DNA from: Symbiodinium sp. CCMP2592
Taxonomy: Eukaryota > Sar > Dinophyceae > Suessiales > Symbiodiniaceae
DNA length: 64,000 nt
Direction of reading: 5' to 3'
Assembly (NCBI GenBank): GCA_905221615.1
Contig: CAJNDT010003557.1
Span: forward strand, 607,001-671,000
The notes beneath the pieces were generated by a model. It did not search any database and had not been told where the DNA came from. It saw only the letters and a list, made by a program, of their open reading frames with translations. Position 1 is the first letter of the stretch; every line of letters begins with the position of its first letter. Positions 1 to 13,353 of the stretch are shown here, piece by piece. Made by a program: the position numbers and the translations under genes.

Positions 1-197
1 TTAAAGCACATTCGAATTATATGCTGCATAAGAAAACCCACACGGCCTTTTACATACGTGTGACCACATAGGGACCCCCAACGTCATTGCCGCAGCCGTC
101 GAAAGCTTGGGCTGGGTTCGACAGCTCGGCGACATGAAACAACGCCAACACATCCCTGGCTCCCTCAAGGTCCTCATCATCGAGCTCGGCTATTGTC

Positions 198-1641
198 TTA
201 ACTGCCTCCCCGTGATGCGGCACCGGGAGGAGTCATGACATACGCCTCGATGACATTCACAGAGGCGTTGCCGCGGTACACAGAAGCCGAAGGAGGCGAG
301 GTAATCGACACGATTGAGGGGGCCACTGAAGACGCCGACGATGGCGTCGGCTGCTGCTCGACCTGGTTCATCTTGCCCTTCTGCCCTTTCCAGCTGCCTT
401 TACCTTTCCCGGTCGCCTGTGCGCATTCCCACTTCCCGTGCCCATGCTTCCCGCAGATCCGGCAAGCCTCGGGATCATTCCAAGCATTGGCGGTCCACTG
501 GCTCCCCTGACTGTAGCCCTTTCCGTCCTTGTTTTTGCCGCCCTTGCCCTTGCCGTCCTTGGCCTTGCCTTTGCCATCCTTGCCCTTGTTGTTGCCCTCC
601 TTGCCATACTTGCCCTTGCCGTCCATTTGTCTTGCCTCTGCCATCCCGGGCCTTTCCCTTGCCAGCCCAGATCCGGTCCACGTCCATGGGCTTCTGGCCG
701 CCATCATCGTACTTTCCTCCGCCTCCGGGCTTTTGGGCTCCACACTAAATTGCCACCGTGCCCCACGGAGTGTTCAAAGCCTCGTGTTGTAGGATCCATT
801 CCCGCAGCTCGGTGTAGGAAGTGGTCGGGCTCATGCGAAATTGCACTCGTGACTTAAGCGGCTCGCGTCCAGTCAGAACCGTTGCCAACACGAGGTCCTT
901 GCTAAATTCTTTGCCGGAGGCGGCTTCATAAGCCCGAAGGGCTTCCTCGTAGCGGATCAGCTGCTCGTGCCAGCCGCCTTAGAAGTGCCAGCGATCGTGC
1001 CTTCTCCCGCGGCTCCATATCATTCTTGACAACCCTCACCGCCTCATAGCCCGACTTGCTGTGCTCCAGGAGCAAGGGTGTCCCTTTGAGCAAAGAGCAA
1101 AGGAGGCTGTAAAGCTTCTGGCTCCTTTTCACCATCTCGTCGGGCAGCAGGGCGTGGTGAACCTCTGTTTCGAAGTCAATATTCTTGAGGTCATCCTCGT
1201 AGCCCGGGTCGTGGGCTATGAGGTAGTTCGAGAGGCCAAACCACCACTCTCTCCACGTCCTCAGCTCTTCTTCTCTTCCCTGCGGCTTCCAAGCGTCGAC
1301 CTTCAAGCATTGTCAGAACGCTGGCTGCCGGCCTGTTGCTCTGCAGCTCGGGCCGCGCGCTCACTTCATTCAACCAACTTGCCAAAAATACTTGTAAAAG
1401 CCTGCTCTAGCCTCTGTTTGACAATGCGATCCACGAACTGTTTGGCCTGCTACTGCTGCCCGCTCGGGCCCTGCGCCGCGGCGGGCGCCGCTCCTGCTGC
1501 TCTGTGCCATCCCTGGCCGTTTGCCTGGGACATCTCTCTGAAGAACTTCCGGCCGAAGCCCAATGAAAACCCAGCTTCAGCTTTCTCGTGCGTGGCATCT
1601 CTGCGCCTGCTTCCGCCCTTTCCCTCTGCAGCCTCGCTCAT
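198..1641 (-). pseudogene. Ty1/copia-type gag remnant with CCHC zinc knuckle
   Basis: Read on the minus strand, scattered frames give a recognisable copia gag in order. An N-terminal part lies at about 1641-1410. A segment at 1306-930 contains ELRTWREWWFGLSNYL and a helical region ending near EPREKARSLALLRRLARA. At about 960-770 come GWHEQLIRYEEALRAYE and LKSRVQFRMSPTTSYTELREW. At 743-198 a Gly/Lys-rich tail carries one zinc knuckle, CRICGKHGHGKWEC (C-x2-C-x4-H-x4-C). Gag binds and packages element RNA. The segments lie in at least three frames with internal stops, so this copy is dead. Below 198 another frame stays open for about 50 codons, but I see no protease there. It cannot be the gag of the copia pol at 9.8-12.4 kb, because on this strand it lies downstream of that pol. 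It is therefore a second copy, truncated by decay or by the window edge. Confidence 0.72.
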
Positions 1642-1644
1642 TTC

Positions 1645-4600
1645 ACCAAGCAGTGCCGCTCAGGGGCCAACTGCTTTCGAACTCCGGTGCTGCCCTCCCA
1701 AAGGTCTTACGCTCAAAACGAAAAATGCGCTGCCGGCCCAGTCAAGTGCAGCGGCAGGTGGGCTTTGGCAGATTGAACTGCAGCAGAGGAAGGCAGACAA
1801 TGTTATTATCCGGTGAAACCTGGTTGTCCCAAAGGCTTGGGGAAAAGTCGAGGCCTCTACCCTAGAGAACATTTATGGGCTCTGGGTCCTGGCACCGGAT
1901 GCCACGGCTGTCGTGGGAGACACAAAGAATCACCACGTGTAGCCGGGCTCCGCTACCATGCAAAACTGATTCCAGGGCTGCGGCAGGTGACATCATGATA
2001 CACACGCGAGGGTATTCTTGCAACAGCAGTTGTCGGGCCACTGCAGCTTTTCTGCCGGGTCAAGTAATCTGGATATTCAGGCGTTGGGATGCGGACGTTC
2101 AAGTACATTTGTCGGAGGGTTGACAAATGTACGCTTGTCAGCAGTAATGATACTGGTATTGATCTGACATTTGGTGCCACAACGCGCTGTTCTATCACAG
2201 ACAATGCACTCTCAAACCATCACCCAGAAGCTGAAGCCATCTCAAAACAAGCAAAGGAACCCGATGCAAGTTAGCAGGCCTCCTGAGAAGCATCCGTCGG
2301 GACACATTGGAGGTAAGTGTCAGTTTGGGCCACCTCACATCAAAGGGCGACCAGAGCACCAAGCCCGCACGATCCCGAACGCCGAAAGCCTCAAGCCCAA
2401 CAAACAAGTAAAGTCGAAGCAAAGCCAAAGAAACCAACTGGCAATGCAGAGGTCTTCGGGCTCGGGGCTTTTTGGGTTCGGGCGTTGGCCTTGGAGGGTT
2501 GCCACTCTGGGAAGGACTTGGGGCACTTTCTGAGCAGCATGACATACGTCATTGATAGTAATTCTGTGCTGCAGTGCGTTTGAAACATGGTGCAACAGAA
2601 GCCTGCAAACTTGTAAGGCCGTGCGTCGGCTTGGGAAAGGTTGAACACGCTCTGGCACATTGAAGGGGTTTTAAGGTGCCTCTGGCAGCTTGCCAATTCT
2701 TTGCAGCATCTTGTAAGCCGTGAAACCGTGTCCCGCCCGTTCCCGGGCTCTAAGTTAAAATCGCGAACTTCCTAAATCCTGTACAATTAATTTACTTGAT
2801 CGTCTATAAACCCACTGCTGCAAAGACCTCAAGTCCGTAAACGCTCTCAGTAAGCAGCCCTGACACACACAGACCCCAGACATGTAGCTTTGAAGACACA
2901 GCAGTCGCAGTCATCATCGCAAACATCGACACCGATTGATCTCTGAAGCCACATGCAACTTTGCATCACGAGCCACGAAATGAATAAGCCATCGAATCTT
3001 ACGCAGCAAGGAACATGTTGGAAAGTATACATGGAGGCCGCGATCACCTTCGAAATCCGAACAATCCGACGAAGACGAACAGCAAGTAGAGCAACAGGAA
3101 TGAAAGCAGGAATCCCCCGAAACCGTTAAACCGCAACTGATCCCGTGGCACCAACCCCGAACCCCCCACCATTTGAGGCGTGTGCCCGTTCGTAGCGGTC
3201 CTTGCATTTGCTCTTGTCCTGCTCTTAAGGATGTTAAACTCGGGGCAAAGAGGCTGGATGCTGCATGAGCTGCCGAGAACTGAAAACTCTTCGGGTTTCA
3301 TGGTTGGGGTGTCGAGCAGCACAACGTCCTGCACAGCCCCGGTTCCGTAAGCATCGTTCACATGCTCCTTCTTGTTCGCAGTCTTGGGTGTGGGCAGTGC
3401 ACACATTTCCAAAAACGGTGCATCAGCGGCTGTTTGAGCTGCGTAAGCCTGGACAGCGCTGTCAAAGCTGCGACCAGATCAGAATGTTGAAGCCCGGAGC
3501 CTCTTCAGCATGCTGTGCTCGCTCCGTCGGTGGTTCGTACCCTGAATTTACTGGTTGAAGCATGTATCTATGTTTGTGATTCCTGCAGCTGGATCATGAT
3601 GACATCTGCCTCTGGCGCTGGTGTTCGAGACTGAATTCGGGAGAAAATTTCTGCCTTTCTGTTGCCCAGCGGCTCTCGCCGTGGCATGGTGCGCATTCTC
3701 CATTACAATCACTTTGTCCCGCCGTTCATTGACAGGGTTTTCACCATTTTGGCCTTTTGTCTGTCAAATCCTGGCAGCAGAGGTCGCCATGGCAGCTGAT
3801 GCTGAAATTTGCCCTGGCGGTCAAGCACATCTCTTGAACCTGCCCACTCATGAGGCGATGGCGATGACATCTCTTGAACTCGTCCCGCTCACAATGCGAT
3901 GGCGGTTAGTCACTTTCTTACAGCCGCCCCTTCACTGAGCTAAGCAATGGGGGGTAATCATGTGTCTCCAACCCGTTGACGGCACAAGCTCCTTCATAGC
4001 AAGCTCTGCTAGGCAAGAAGAAGAATCGCAGGGCGTAGCAAGCACAATGACTCGATGACATAATGACCGGAATGGAAAGCGCCTTCGACAGCATGAGGCG
4101 TTTCATCGCAACCTTTGCATTGGGGCGCAGCGCCCCTACTTGCGAACACGATGCACAACAAGTCAACAACGCTGAAGGCAGCAAAGCAGAAAACAATAAC
4201 AAGAAGCAAAGCGGTAGCAGCCACAGAAACAGATAAGATAGCAAGAAAACTGAAAGCAACAAAGCAACCGAAAAGACGAAGCGAACTAGAAAGGCAGTAA
4301 ACAGCAGCAGGATGCAAAATCGGATAGCGGAGCAGCATTACCAAAACGCGACATAAGCAGTAGAACACAAAAAGTACCGGCAAACACATCCCAAGATGAA
4401 ACACAAGCGCCTGAAAAAAACATAGAGCTCCGTAGACAAGCCGACGGGGTCCTTGATCTTGTCGCAAGCCACGTCGTCTTTCGGCTTGTCCAATAAAGTT
4501 CCCTTGCACCTGGGATTAGCATTGGGGTCGGTGCTTCTGCTCAAGCCTCAATGCTTGGCTGGAGGAGGCCCACTGCGGGCATCTGCTGGCGTTCGGCATT

Positions 4601-7600
4601 TGGAGGAAGCTCAGGGCTGACACCAAGAGAGCACCAACTCCTAGGTTGAGCTGCCGCTCTGCATGAGTCTGGTAGAACTTCAGAACCACCCCAGTTCTTG
4701 AAGCGCAGTGCCGTGTCGGGCACGGCAAATCGATTGTGGTTCTCGGCCGTCTTCTGCTGTACACAGAACGGTCAGCCAGCAGAAGGGCTTCCCACTGACA
4801 TCAAACAACCCTGAACTGACCACACACTTCCACAGACACCACTCCAAGTCTCGGAAGGATGACATGCCCATCAGCAAAGTTCAAAATCCTACGGACTCCA
4901 CCCCTAGACTCTTCGGGATCCCAACTGCCGTGCAAGAAACTGCCCTCAAGGCCCCATGCCCATACAGCAACTTTGGAATTAGTGTTTGATCTGTGTTGAC
5001 CTTTGGTCGGCCCAGGCACTTCTGCATGGGGAGGCGCAGCGCCGACTTGGGAACTGCCTTCTTGGAATTGCCTGTGTCAGGTCCCTTGTACCGCATCTTC
5101 AAGACCTAACAAGGAGGACTTCCGGTGGTGCTTTGATGGACCTTAAGATGTTGTCCATGGCTTCAGGGTTTTTGGCGTTGGGTCAAGGCGTCAAGGAATT
5201 GGGCAATGGGATTTCGGCAGCCAGCCAACCTCTCCTCCACCGCGCTCGCACATATCCACCACCAACTTGTGGGCACCAGCCGTGTACTTTGTCTTGCTGC
5301 TCCCACGCTCACGCTCCCCATGGCAGCCGTCGTTGTCCACAACCTGCTTGTCGTTCAGCCACATTTTTGAGCCTCGCACATACTGCTTGACCAAACAACT
5401 GGGCCCTGGGACATGCTCATAATGTCATGATGCTGTGGCTGGTTGCCGGACAGGGCACCGTCGTCTGAACTGAGAAAGAAGTTGTACTGGCCCTCCTTTT
5501 TGATTATGAGCTGACCAGTGCACCTCTGCATGTAAAAACTCCAAACCCATTGAGTTGAGGGAAGAGCGTAGGCATTTGCAGGGTGCAGGTTTTGACAGTC
5601 CACCCATGGGCTTTCCAAAACCTAAGGACCTAAGGGTGCTGGGGCCAGAACTCCCTTGCCACGATGATGCACGGCACGTTTGCAATTGGGCATTCACAGT
5701 TTGTGGGACAAGTGCACTATTGCAGAGTTTCTGGGGTTGCGGTGAGGGGCCAAGTACACGTGGCGGTCAGCAACCCAAAATCAAAAGCGACTCCAGTAAT
5801 CCCTACTTCTCGGGGAACTTGGAACACTTGCGCCCTAAGTGAGCTTGTTAGCCGTTCAACTTTGATTTGTCTGGCGCTATCGCAGAACTGCAATCTCCGT
5901 TCATGGACTAGAACTGACTAAAACGAAACCTCATCTGAGGAGATTGGCCCTGTATGCAGTTTCGGACAAAGATCTTCAGCAAGAGCCTCTGAGATGTACC
6001 TGTCGTTTGGGATGGGACGTATGTTTAGCGGCTGCTCGACTGTCCGCATACTCGGTTGGGCATGGCTGCACGAGAGATTTCACGGGCAAGTTTGAAGATC
6101 TGCGGTTCAGAGTTTAGGGATGTGGGTAAGCGAAGATTCCTCGAAGCCTTCGGAAAACCTCATCCCGAGCAAGCTCCACCTCCAAAGCATGCCGCACCAT
6201 GTCGGTGCAACTACACAACAACGATACAATGATCCGCAGCAACGGTGCCACTAGCTGATCGCATAGCATAGCTGCTTGGGGCTAAAATCAGCTGTGGCCC
6301 TCTTCGGCCCCGGGGGCCGGGCCCGGCCTGATGCAAAAGTGATTGCCCTGCTTCACCTCAGGGAACTTGCCGTTTACCTGCCGGATGCCGCTGCCGTGCC
6401 GCCGGAGGTGCAACTCTCCTAGGTCCTACACAACGCTTTCAATTCTAAGTGCTGGCTTCCCCAGTAAGATACTGACACTGTCCCTAAAGCTTCCTAGAAA
6501 ATTACGAAATCTACGTCCCCGTCCATCCAGATCTTCGGCACGACGACACGATTTGCAGGAGTCCTTGGCACTGCACATTCAAATATCGAGCATTGTCCTA
6601 TGTTGGCTTAAATTGAGGACTTCATGCCTCAAACGCGAAGCTTCCTGAACCATCGCTGACCCGTACTTGCAGATTTGCCAACGGCGCCGCCGTGCTTGAG
6701 ATCCCAAAACCTAAAGCCACGAAGACCAGCAAACCCTTTCCACAGGCCCATAACCCGAACCCTGAAAGCCTGAAACCTGGAATCCTCCTGAAACCGCTAA
6801 ACCTTTTCAACCTCATGTTGCCGTCTCGACCCCAAGCAAAACCCTGGATGAAACGAAACAGAAAGACGTCGATGAGATCTCAGGTCTCTTGATATTCCCA
6901 CTCCCAGACTACACAAGATACCAGCCCGCACTTAAGCCTCCACTCCAGACACACGCTCAGAGATCAAACAGCTCCATGAAGGACATGCCCTAACATCTGA
7001 CAACTCAGGCAAGGTGTCAGTTTGCCGAGATCCTTGATGTGACAATCTGATTGGTCGTAGAAGTAGTGGCATTCCAAGCCTTCGGCAGCGCCCTCCTCGA
7101 TTCTGTCAGGCTATGGCTTGAAAGCTGAGGCAAAAGGCGGATGCCCTTGACAGTTTTGGATGGGGGCTCCTGGCCTTGTTGTGCAACCTGCAGCCTTGAG
7201 GACTCCGCCGGATCAACCAACCCCATTTCATTACACAGCCCCGTGCCATGGGCGCCCCCACCAAAAGCAAGGTGGCATTTCCGACTGCATCCATGTTGGA
7301 GGAGCCCGCCTTCGAAGTGTCGAGTCAAGCTTAAAGGTCCAAGATTCCGGGCTTAGGGGCTCGTTGCAATCGTGCCGACGCAGCTGTGACTCGGAATCGG
7401 TGAGAAGAGACTTTCGCTAACTGAATTCTGCAGGCAGGATGGAAGCAGGAAGCAAGCGTCCATCCACCTGTACTTCTGCGAAACAGTTGCTTAGTTCGGT
7501 GCTTATGGCTCGACGAGTACGTGTTCGACCCTAGGCGGTAGCCGTTGATAAAGTACAACCAACGCGGAATCGTCAACCCGAGCGCACCATTGGAAAGATC

Positions 7601-9780
7601 CCATTTTGAACTCCCAACCGCCGTAATCTCGATGACTGCACGCCACACCACCCCGACGAACGTGAAAGGAAAATCCAAACAACCCGATACTGAATGGCAA
7701 GTGTGGTCGAATCAATCTTTGCTCCAGGCATGCCTTCGAAGGCAAGAGCGTGCATGCACAGCAAGCTGCAAAACGCGCAAGGCAGCTGGCTCAACTTACT
7801 CAAATGTCACTCACCACACTGTCGTGTTCGGTAGTTTGTGTTTTTGGCGGATATGGAAGACCACATAAGCCCCAAACTCCCAAAAAAAACGCAAAAGCAA
7901 ACAATTGCAGAAACAACACTTGTTCGATAAACACATGAGCAAACCCGGTTTACTTCTGAAAACCCGGATTTTCTGAAATCACAGCCCATACCGCTTCTGC
8001 AGCTGGAAGCCTGCATGCCTCGCAAAGACGAGCCGTCCTTGCACACGGATCTCTGGCTCGGGGCTGTTGAGTAATCACTTGCAACGGACGTAGGAGTTAA
8101 GGTCAGGCTTTGGTTCGTCGGGAGAAGCAACCGTCGATTTGCACAACCGGCTATAGTTGGCATCGACTGCAAGTAATGCAACGTAAAGGGCAAAAGGTGG
8201 GCACTAAAGTTGCAAGAGTCAGGACTGGACTTTCAACCATATTTGATATGATTGCTTGCTCGTGTTGCTGACTACAGACTTGCGTCCAGGGTCGTTACTG
8301 TCGTTAATCTGGAAGGACACAGCAGCGAGGTTGTTCTTGCAACATGTTTGTCAAACCCCTCTTCTCGCAAAGCCTTCCCACCCCACTGCCCGAGAATAGA
8401 ATTCGACCTTGTGGCATTGTGACATAGTTGCATGGTCGTATTGCGAAGATCGACATAACTAATTACATTTGCTGACATCACGCAGCATCAGTTGGCAAGG
8501 CATGCAGAACAACACCAAAATTACTCGGTGTCCTTCACCACGAAGGCTGCCACAGAGCACACCAACGAACACGACAGGAGGCGCAACATGGCAGCACGCG
8601 CGACACTACGTTACACAGGTCCGGTCAGCCTCTGTGCCACCGCACAGGAAACGGCTGCAGCGCACACATTTCGCAACTGATATGTGCTTGAAACACGCCG
8701 AAACAAACCTCGCTGGTCACGTAAACGCGAACTTGCTTACTTCCCGCACATAAGTGAATGCTTCCACAAGAATTTGCGAGCCGCGACAGCGTTTTGACCT
8801 TCGGCAAAACCGGTTGCTTCTATGGTGGAAACATCTCGAACTTCATGACGTGAATCTCATGCGGGTTGCTTTCATGGCAGCAGCATGTCTGTCCAACTTT
8901 TACTGGTTTGTGGAGCCTCTGAGCCCTTTTTTTGGCGTGAACGGGCCTCGGTGACAGCGGCTGCTGCGCTCGGTCCCAATAAGAGACAAGAAAAACGAAT
9001 AAAGATATCTAACACCTGTACACAATGAATTTGAAAACAATCCTCCTTCATGCGAACTCTGAGCCTGCATACGTCGGTCGTAACATGGTTCTTCCATGCA
9101 CTCAAAGCTACATGTCCAAAAGCTACCAAACTGTTCAATCAAAATACGGGTACGAGTACGAAAACAAGAGTTGATCACCCCGCCCAAATGCGTGTTGCAC
9201 TTGAGCACTCGTATTTGCATCAACAACAGTACGAGTACGTTTTGCAGTAGCGGCCTAAGTAGCTAAGGGTTTTATGGCGTGTTGCCATGCTGCTAGCCTC
9301 ATCTGTACACTACGTGATCATTCCATCCACAAGCTAGGGTCAGCTTGGGACGAAATGTCTCTTGACAGACGCAAGAGGACGCCATTCATGCGGGCTCATG
9401 CGCATGCTGCGCCCCTCATGTGCTTCATCTCTTTAAGATAGCACTCCAAGGATTGTCACGGCCTAATTACCGTGAAGAAGCTCATCACGATGCTTCCAAC
9501 CAGGTTCAGGCCGCTCCACGGCCATCGAAATCGATGCGGAATAATCAAGATTGACACATCAAAATGATGTGTTTGCACGTGATGCACAAATGCATCGCTG
9601 CGGAGTTCAAGTACACTGGCCCACATCCGGTTCAAGCTCAAGTAGTCTATCTACAATCATCCGTCAACGAAGTGTTCCCGAAGGCTCACACCGCTGACTA
9701 TGTACAAAGATGACCACTGCATCTGCATCATGAGCATTTCCCAAGTGGGACTCAAGCGTCACAAGAAAATGCTGATTCGT
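1645..9780. other. 8.1 kb without recognisable genes
   Basis: Open frames here are short (mostly under 130 codons) and show no domain motif I can name. The stretch has mixed composition with a few local features. A purine-rich segment at about 4130-4310 generates a hydrophobic shadow frame on the other strand. Loosely telomere-like stretches (CCTAAA/CCTGAA type, degenerate) occur around 2360-2480, 3110-3180 and 6700-6810. No tRNA, rRNA or tandem array stands out. It is best read as ordinary dinoflagellate intergenic sequence, possibly old eroded elements. Confidence 0.5.
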
Positions 9781-12438
9781 TCACTTCTGCTTGCGAGTGC
9801 CTCCAAAGCACCGTCCACATGGCTGGTGGCCACGTTCCTTGGCCTCTGCTAAGCCAAGTCTCACAATCTCATCAGCGTTGTTCAAGCATGTGCATCCTCG
9901 CTTTGCATGGTAAGCTTTACCACGTCTTGCAGCGCAATAAACATGCATCTCCGGTGTATGTCCTGGCACTGAAGCGTTACGCACACGTCCAGCAGTGGAT
10001 GCAACTTGCAACGGTATCCCTGATGTCGATGATGAACTGCTTTTGCAGGCATTGATCACACTCTCCAAGCGATCTGTTTCATGCCTCTCTGCCACCAACA
10101 AGGATCTCACCTTGCGTAGCTGCATCATAAGCATCAGGCATATAAGCGAAGGCACACCGCACAGGGTTGCGGTGATCACACTCCATCGCCCATACACTGG
10201 CTCAGACATGTTCTGCTCGGAAGCGGTGGTCCTTGACGCACTTGCATCGTCCCTGCGGCGATCGGCCCGCAGCCGCTCAAGGCTCAGCATGGCACCAAGC
10301 AGGGACACGCAGACGACCAAGACGGTCAACCAAACGCTAATCCGCCTTGCCTCTGGTTCTGTCTGAACACTCACATCACGTCTTGTGCCACTTGCATCTG
10401 CACCTGCAATCAAGCTCACCATCATCAAGACGAGATTGCTGTTGCTCAACCCATTGGTTTTCAGCGACTTGTTGATCAGTCGCCGGACACGGGCTGTGTC
10501 CTTGCAATGCTGCAATGACTCGATCAGTTGATCATGATCGGCACGGCCTACCTCCTGAATGCAGTCACCGGCACAGTCGACGAAGTCATGCATGCAAAGC
10601 AGCGCTTTCGAGCGACTCCCAGTTGCCGGGACTTTGGTTCCCAGATCTGATTGGTTCCGTCGCCCATCGGCTGAGCCAACTCTCAGCGTTCCATCTGCCG
10701 TCTTCTCCTGCACCCAGAGAAACCGTCCATCAAGATGCCTGATCTTCGACACGCCTTGTTTCAAAGAGATCTGACGACAGCTCTGGTTGTCCGTGCGCAT
10801 GCACAGGTCTACATGCTGTTCAAGCAGATATTCCAGCACTCTTTTCAAGTAGATCCCATCGCACGACGCTGAAACCAGAGCATAGAACTCGCTCTCAGTG
10901 CTGCTGAGGCTCACGCAACGCTGGCTTTTGCAAGATGTGTATATGCAGCAACTGTTCAGGAAGAATGAGCTGCTGCTCATTGAACGACGATTCTGCTTGT
11001 TGCCGCTCCAGTCTGCATCACAAAACACCTCCAACACAACTTCACCACGCACTCCACCAGGATCGGAAGGCTCGAGAATGCTAAGCCTGTCACCTCGGGC
11101 ATGCACCTTGTTGGCGTAACCTGTGGCGCACGCCAAGTACGATGCCAACCTCTGACCCGAACTCCAAGTTTGCACTGTCGGTTCTCGGAGTTTCTGGGAC
11201 AAGACCCTGAATGTGAAGGCGACGTCGGGTCGATCCTGTGACACATACATTGCAATCCCGATCGCGCTGCGGAAGCGCACAGCTTGCGAGCTATCCAGCA
11301 GTTTGCTGGTGTCGGGCAACAAGATGTCCTTTGTGCACGGCGTCGGCACCTTTCTGTGCAGTGGCACTTCAAGAAGATTGCACATGTTCACTGCATGATC
11401 AGACAACGGCTTGATCAAGATCCCATCTTCAAGAAGAATGTGTTCCCTTTTAAGAAACTTAAAGCAATCCCCGGGCTTGCATGCAACTTCATACGACAGC
11501 TCAAAAGTGCTTTCAAGACTGGGAACCAGTTGCTGCAAGATCCACTTCACATACCCAACAAGGCAGAGATCATCGACGTGGATCACACCCGGATTGGAGC
11601 GATCTTTCGCATCCTTCAGCTTGTATAAGGAAGGGCACTCGGCACACACAGACAGTTGATGTCTCGCACGAATGTAATCCATGATGAACGAATGCCACCT
11701 GGCCGTTCCGTCCCGCTGCCCTGGCAGCATCTTGAGGAACCGCATCCTTTTGGGAAAACCCGGAATCTTGGCCAGCATGGGACGCTCCTGTGGAACACAA
11801 AGAAAAGCATCTTTAATGTCCAAGGCTACGACGCCTATGGGATCATCGTCTGTGCACGCACCTTCCTGACGCCTGTTCATCTCGCAAAACAACCATGGGA
11901 GAAGCTTCGTGGTGAGCGACGATGTCGCCGGGGCATACAAACCCTCCCGGTCACGCTCCATCCACTTGTATTCTCTTGCCACCAAGCGAGATCTACGGAA
12001 GAACATCAAGCGCCCATGCCTCTTCTTCTGTCTCCACGTTCGCACGAATTTTGTGGAGAGTTCCTTGTAACCGCTGAGGTCAAAGCTGTCACCGACTTCC
12101 TCCAAGACTTGTTTTCCAAGGAGTCTTTTCACCTCGAAAGTGTCTGCCACGTAGTCCAAGGCTGACAACTCTTCGTCACTGAGGCTTGGAATCTCCTCGA
12201 ACCATAGAAGATCTTCGTCTTCCAGAAGCTTTGCCTCTTCAGCGGTGAGGCTTGGATCAAGCTCTGCATCGGCATCTTCTCCAAGCTTGACATACTGTGC
12301 TGCATCCTCCCATTCAGCAGCAGACTCCAAAACCTCATCATTGATTGGGGAGTCTTCACAGCCTACACGGCCGATCCGCTGAAACTTTGCTGCATGGGAA
12401 TCATCTGGCTCTGCCTCAGCCTGGCGACCTACTCTCTG
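9781..12438 (-). pseudogene. Ty1/copia pol, RT-RNase H part, with C-terminal membrane/zinc extension
   Basis: The frame is open from an upstream stop at 12441-12439 down to 9781. An acidic N-terminal linker precedes a copia-type reverse transcriptase (RVT_2 family). That domain has RSRLVAREYKW, the first aspartate in VVALDIKDAFLCVPQ, and the catalytic VHVDD box (a YVDD variant) in GVIHVDDLCLVG. Next comes the copia RNase H: VFCDADWSGN (D), SSTESEFYAL (E), RTDNQSCRQI (D). After RNase H about 210 residues continue. They include two hydrophobic segments (WLTVLVVCVSLLGAMLSL and VITATLCGVPSLICLMLMM) and a Cys/His-rich end, HVYCAARRGKAYHAKRGC ending HQPCGRCF, which resembles an Ada-type zinc site. 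Protease and integrase are absent upstream, so the copy is 5'-truncated and scored as a pseudogene although this frame itself is intact. No LTR pair was found. Confidence 0.85.
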
Positions 12439-12975
12439 CTATTTCATCAAGCATGGTGTGGTCGTTGAATGCAGGTCGACTGGGCATGGCCTGGAGACGA
12501 AGACGAGGATGACTCTGAGGATGTTGGTGGGTCGGTCCCCATGACTTCCATCGGTGACTCAGTCACCACAGCATGCGAGAGAGGAGCTCTCATGCTCGCT
12601 GGCACACTGGCTGGAACACTTACGTTCCCTCTGTCATGGCGATCAAGAAGCAACGTGGCTCTGGAGGATGGTGCAGGGTTCGGTGGCTGGCTGCTAGCTG
12701 CTAAGATGATCTCCCCGCCACACTCGGCATACCTGACGTCTCTGCCTGTGCCTCATCACTTCGGGCACCTGGAGCCTGATCTGGGGCACCTGACGCATCA
12801 CCGCGCGCACTCTGCTGCTGTTCGAACAACTCATCATTTTTTTATTCATTCACACGCTTTAGTCGAGTCGACTATTCAGCGGGCGCTACGTATCCGTATC
12901 AGTGAATGGATACAGGAACGGCCTTTTCAGGCACGTCAAACTACTACGATGCCGCTTTCCAGGGCGGCAGGCCGA
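12439..12975. other. Eroded upstream part of copia pol, no clear frame
   Basis: Minus-strand fragments here are rich in Ser, Pro and Arg. The one from 12653 to 12447 ends in a Ser run and HAQSTCIQRPHH. They look like the linker that normally separates integrase from reverse transcriptase in copia pol, but no integrase motif survives. Nothing else is recognised. Confidence 0.35.
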
Positions 12976-13353
12976 CTATTGCGGCCATGAAAAGAGAGCT
13001 AAGTACCACGTCCTACTGATCTCATTTAGGTCAATAGAGTTAGCTACGACAGTCGGAGTGTCATCATTCTGTACATAGAGGGCCGAATGGGCGGCATCCT
13101 CGGCAAGACTCCTTTGGAGCTCACTGTAGAAGGCAGCAGTCGGCTCCCCCGTTGGGGCCGAAACACCCATTGAGCGATAATGGCCTGAGTCCGGAGTGCA
13201 TCCGATGTGATACACTACCGAATTGAGCACATAGATGCAGGGATCTGTGTGAACACCATCGGTGAATGTGGGCACTTGCAGCCGTGGAGAGAGGTTAACT
13301 CTGTGTTGCAGTTTTCCTACTTCGCCGAGGATGGGCCCCACCCCCTTTGACAA
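12976..13353 (-). pseudogene. USP-like deubiquitinase fragment (C-terminal half, His box)
   Basis: The minus-strand frame encodes the second half of a ubiquitin-specific-protease-like fold. It reads IYVLNSVVYHIGCTPDSGHYRS, where GHY is the His box, then LYVQNDDTPTVVA and EISRTWYLALFSWP. The same order (a GHY box, then a Y-x-x-D-D segment, then an EVYLIFL-type last strand) occurs in the deubiquitinase at the end of the LINE at 44.4-45.3 kb, so this is probably the truncated 3' end of a related LINE. The Cys box is missing, because upstream on this strand the sequence runs straight into a GC-rich palindromic repeat. It is non-functional as it stands. Confidence 0.6.

Noticed and set aside
4009..4509. 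Hydrophobic minus-strand frame that looks like a membrane protein
   Set aside because: It lies over a purine-rich plus strand, which produces Leu/Val/Phe-rich shadows; no start context or homology is evident.
6700..6830. Telomeric array
   Set aside because: CCTAAA/CCTGAA-like units are too degenerate and too few; mentioned only in the intergenic entry.
9140..9250. Short repeats of GTACGAGTACG type near 9.15 and 9.23 kb
   Set aside because: Only two short, partial matches; not enough to call an element end or LTR.
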